A stretch of DNA of 7,980 nt, taken from positions 1-7,980 of the forward strand of contig CAKUTL010000061.1 of NCBI GenBank assembly GCA_934692295.1. The letters are read 5' to 3'. The position numbers and the translations under genes were made by a program. Origin of the DNA: an uncultured Candidatus Melainabacteria bacterium. Its GTDB lineage: Bacteria > Cyanobacteriota > Vampirovibrionia > Gastranaerophilales > Gastranaerophilaceae. How positions within the stretch are numbered: the first letter of the stretch is position 1; each line of letters starts with the position of its first letter. Below the pieces are notes generated by a model that did not search any database, was not told where the DNA came from, and worked only from the letters and a program-made list of their open reading frames with translations. This document shows, in pieces, positions 6,180 through 7,980 of this stretch.

Positions 6180-6202
6180 GAAATTCCAATTTCTGAAATT
6201 CC
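6180..6202 (+). repeat. GAAATTCC direct repeat upstream of the coiled-coil gene
   Basis: GAAATTCC occurs at 6180-6187 and again at 6195-6202, 15 bases apart. The first copy is part of the palindrome GGAAATTCC. It lies upstream of an A/T-rich stretch that could hold the promoter, so it may be a paired regulator site. This could also be chance in A/T-rich DNA. Confidence 0.35.
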
Positions 6203-6217
6203 TTATAAAAATAAAAC

Positions 6218-6241
6218 TTTATTAGTATGAGAGCTAATAAA
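6218..6241 (+). promoter_or_regulatory. Perfect dyad next to the ribosome binding site of the coiled-coil gene
   Basis: TTTATTAG (6218-6225) and CTAATAAA (6234-6241) form a perfect 8-base inverted repeat with an 8-base spacer. It ends 3 bases before the ribosome binding site TAAGGAG (6245-6251). It could be an operator at the promoter or a leader hairpin affecting translation. I see no convincing -35/-10 pair to settle which. Confidence 0.4.
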
Positions 6242-6257
6242 TCTTAAGGAGTCAGAT

Positions 6258-7610
6258 ATGACATTTCAAGTTCGTAATGATTTGTTTATTAAAAACAACC
6301 AGATAAAACGTCGGGATATTGAAAATAATGGACAAGGGGTACAAGCACCTCACAATGCCCAACCTCAATCTTCTGCTCAACAGGTTGTTATTATTCAACA
6401 GGTACAGCCTAATATGGCTACACAATCAACGTCTGGTGGTTGGGGAGCGAAATTGAACTCGGTTCTTTCATCTTTAGGTGTTGGTTCTACTAAAGCTGCT
6501 AAATCAACAACTGCTACTCCAAAAACAACATCTAGCTCTTCAACAAGTTCAACTGGAGCTACAAATTCTACTGGCTCATTAAACTTGTCAAAAGAAGTTT
6601 CAATGGATAATTTGAAAACTTTGGATGGCATGGTTAATGATTGGGATGCGAAGTTAAAAGAAAATGTTGCTAAACAAAAAGAACTTGGTGATACTTCTGA
6701 ATTAAAAACTCAAAATGATGATTTGAAATCTGAAACTTCTCAACTTGAATCAGATTTGTCTGCAAAAGAAAAAGAATTAGGCGAAGCTGGTAAACAAGTT
6801 AAAGAAAAAAGTTCTGACTATAGTAAAGCTCAAAATAAAACGAAGAGTATTGAAGGTAAATTGAACTCTAAAAAAGCAGAGCGAGATAATGCTCAAAAAG
6901 GCGTTGATACCGCTCAATCTGCTGTAGATTCTGCTCAAAGTGAGCTTGATAGTATAACTGGACAAATTTCAGATTTAGAATCTCAATTGGGGTCTTGTTC
7001 TGAAGAGCAAAAATCTGCTATTCAATCTAAAATTGATGCATTAAAGGCAAAACAAACCAAGGCTCAAGAAAAATTAGATAAAGCAAATGAAGATTTGACT
7101 AAGGCTCAGGAAAAACTTGACAAAGCAGAACAAGAAGTAGATTCTCTTCAAGAAGAATATGATACTGCAAAAGCCGATGAAGATACTGCTAAAGAAGCAT
7201 TGGATGAAGCAAAAGATAAAGAAACAGAAGTAAAAGACGAAAAACAAGATATAGAAGATAATATTGATAAAAATAAAGAAACGATTCAAGAAAACGAAAA
7301 ACAAATTTCAGAATCAGAAAAAACTTTAGATGAATTAAAAACAGAATATGATACATTGTATTCTCAATCCCAAGAAATTCGTTGTACGGCACAAGAAGTT
7401 ATGGATAAATTGAGTGAAAAAGAAGGAAAAACACCTGAACAAATTGGTGCTCAATTGAATAAACCAGGGCTTCCAACTTATCAAACGGATGATATTATTA
7501 AAAATGAAAATGGTACATATTCATCTCAACCCCATAGCCAACTTCAAGGTGGTGAATGGGTATATTATGGAAGTAAATATTCTAAAAAATATCCAGAAGA
7601 TAAAAATTAA
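6258..7610 (+). CDS. Long coiled-coil protein with Ser/Thr-rich linker, unknown function
   Basis: The 450-residue protein has four parts: a glutamine-rich, polar N-terminus (1-60) with VVIIQQVQ at 43-50; a serine/threonine/alanine-rich linker (about 77-108); a long charged coiled coil (about 115-395) rich in K, E, D, Q and A with heptad spacing, including two 14-residue units starting TKAQEKLDKA at 267 and 281; and a short C-terminal region with QLQGGEWVYYGSKYSKKYPE (428-447). Two cysteines (C247, C376) lie in the coiled coil. There is no signal peptide or membrane segment. It resembles SMC-type or surface coiled-coil proteins only in composition, so no family can be named. A very good ribosome binding site (TAAGGAG, 6 bases before the ATG) fixes the start. 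It stands alone between the glgP terminator and the presumed rRNA promoter region. Confidence 0.85.
   Translation: MTFQVRNDLFIKNNQIKRRDIENNGQGVQAPHNAQPQSSAQQVVIIQQVQPNMATQSTSGGWGAKLNSVLSSLGVGSTKAAKSTTATPKTTSSSSTSSTGATNSTGSLNLSKEVSMDNLKTLDGMVNDWDAKLKENVAKQKELGDTSELKTQNDDLKSETSQLESDLSAKEKELGEAGKQVKEKSSDYSKAQNKTKSIEGKLNSKKAERDNAQKGVDTAQSAVDSAQSELDSITGQISDLESQLGSCSEEQKSAIQSKIDALKAKQTKAQEKLDKANEDLTKAQEKLDKAEQEVDSLQEEYDTAKADEDTAKEALDEAKDKETEVKDEKQDIEDNIDKNKETIQENEKQISESEKTLDELKTEYDTLYSQSQEIRCTAQEVMDKLSEKEGKTPEQIGAQLNKPGLPTYQTDDIIKNENGTYSSQPHSQLQGGEWVYYGSKYSKKYPEDKN
7056..7139 (+). repeat. Two tandem 42-base units in the coiled coil
   Basis: The units at 7056-7097 and 7098-7139 both encode TKAQEKLDKA followed by four variable residues (NEDL, EQEV). 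Each is 14 residues, or two heptads. Silent differences (AAA/AAA, TTA/CTT, GAT/GAC) show the duplication is not recent. Confidence 0.6.
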
Positions 7611-7704
7611 TTTTACCCTTCAATAATCAATATAGGTTAAAACCCTTAATGTGCAATATATTTTCGTCATTGTAACGAAATATTAAATTTATAAAACAAA
7701 GGGG
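7611..7704. other. Gene-free A/T-rich stretch after the coiled-coil gene
   Basis: No open frame of note was found. A weak hairpin (TTTCGT at 7662-7667 with ACGAAA at 7675-7680, followed by A/T-rich DNA) may end transcription of the coiled-coil gene, but it lacks a clear T run. GGTTAAAACC at 7635-7644 is a small imperfect dyad. I see no strong terminator, unlike after the three preceding genes. Confidence 0.4.
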
Positions 7705-7733
7705 TTGAAATCAAAATTTTTTAGATGTACTAT
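7705..7733 (+). promoter_or_regulatory. Promoter-like site P1 upstream of the presumed rRNA leader
   Basis: TTGAAA (7705-7710) and TACTAT (7728-7733) are 17 bases apart. GGGG (7701-7704) precedes the -35 box, and TG precedes the -10 box. Transcription would begin near 7740, right at the 5' arm of a hairpin at 7741-7760. It may be a distal rRNA promoter or drive a short separate RNA. Confidence 0.5.
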
Positions 7734-7740
7734 ATCAAAT

Positions 7741-7760
7741 GTGCAGCGAATGAGTTGCAC
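7741..7760 (+). repeat. Hairpin at the predicted P1 transcript start
   Basis: GTGCAGC (7741-7747) pairs with GTTGCAC (7754-7760), seven pairs including one G-U, around a 6-base loop. The following sequence is TTCAGAAATTTTT, so it is at best a weak terminator. It could protect the 5' end of a transcript from P1. Confidence 0.4.
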
Positions 7761-7805
7761 TTCAGAAATTTTTAAAACCAGATACTTAGATTTTTCTAAC
7801 AAACG

Positions 7806-7872
7806 AAAGTTTTATAAAGTTAAAGAAAAAATAAAAATTATCACTTGACATTAAAAGTTTAGATGGTAAGAT
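7806..7872 (+). promoter_or_regulatory. Strong promoter P2 with UP-like element, likely for an rRNA operon
   Basis: TTGACA (7845-7850) is a perfect -35 box. TAAGAT (7867-7872) lies 16 bases further on as the -10 box. About 40 bases of A/T-rich sequence with A and T tracts (7806-7844) sit directly upstream like an UP element. A perfect -35 box, a short 16-base spacer and an A-tract element together are typical of stable-RNA promoters. The start would be near 7879. Confidence 0.7.
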
Positions 7873-7878
7873 GAAGAA

Positions 7879-7980
7879 ACCGGCGGTAGTCGGAAGAGAA
7901 AATCCGATAGCGAAACAATCCGAGAGATTGTAAAGCGTTGGAGTCGAGAAAATAAATCGGACATTGAAAATAGAATAGCT
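7879..7980 (+). other. Probable 16S rRNA operon leader (mature 16S lies beyond the window)
   Basis: Downstream of P2 the sequence changes from A/T-rich to a structured, more G-rich stretch with no open frame. Hairpins: TCGGA (7890-7894) with TCCGA (7903-7907), and ACAATC (7915-7920) with GATTGT (7926-7931). The last 23 bases, GGACATTGAAAATAG followed by AATAGCT (7959-7980), resemble the boxA-like CTTTGAAAACTGAATA motif found before 16S rRNA in many Gram-positive and related bacteria. This suggests an antitermination and pre-16S processing leader. The mature 16S start (AGAGTTTGATC-like) is not reached. Another structured RNA is possible. Confidence 0.6.

Noticed and set aside
6395..6631. Minus-strand open frame across the S/T-rich linker
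   Set aside because: It is an antisense reading of the low-complexity linker, without a ribosome binding site.
6777..7392. Three Phe/Leu-rich minus-strand frames opposite the coiled coil
   Set aside because: Lys/Glu/Gln codons read backwards give Phe/Leu/Ser; these only look like membrane proteins and overlap one another.
1..7980. CRISPR array, insertion sequence, tRNA gene or attachment site
   Set aside because: No regularly spaced repeats, transposase-like frame, terminal inverted repeats, or cloverleaf with a CCA end and T-loop motif were seen.

Overview
The window is AT-rich bacterial DNA with a standard genetic code. All eight coding regions end in TAA. Lipoprotein and Sec signal peptides, the EF-hand plus LysM-like acidic protein, the short-form glucan phosphorylase and the overall codon use suggest a gut-type relative of the cyanobacteria (Melainabacteria, order Gastranaerophilales). 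That placement is an inference from protein style; no 16S sequence lies inside the window to prove it.

Left part (1-1425): the 3' end of a gene for a single-pass membrane protein, then a 58-residue unknown protein (234-410) behind a good promoter. Convergent to these, on the minus strand, lie two exported proteins: a 66-residue cysteine-rich protein with a CSHHGGV motif, and a von Willebrand factor A lipoprotein with a complete MIDAS site.

Middle and right part (1531-7610): four plus-strand genes, each of which looks like its own transcription unit. Strong hairpin terminators follow the first three. They encode a PLP enzyme of the methionine gamma-lyase/aluminium-resistance family, an acidic EF-hand protein with a LysM-like domain and a duplicated C-terminal module, a short alpha-glucan phosphorylase (GlgP), and a long coiled-coil protein. 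The two structural-looking proteins have no signal peptide. I see no shared pathway joining the four.

Right edge (7611-7980): no protein gene. Two promoter-like sites are present. The second has an A/T-rich upstream element and a structured leader ending in a motif like those preceding 16S rRNA in many bacteria, so an rRNA operon probably begins just outside the window.

The most striking observation is that GlgP keeps the phosphorylase active-site motifs but has serine (S431) where the family has the lysine that binds pyridoxal phosphate. No lysine occurs from residue 409 to 476. I found no CRISPR array, transposase or complete RNA gene.
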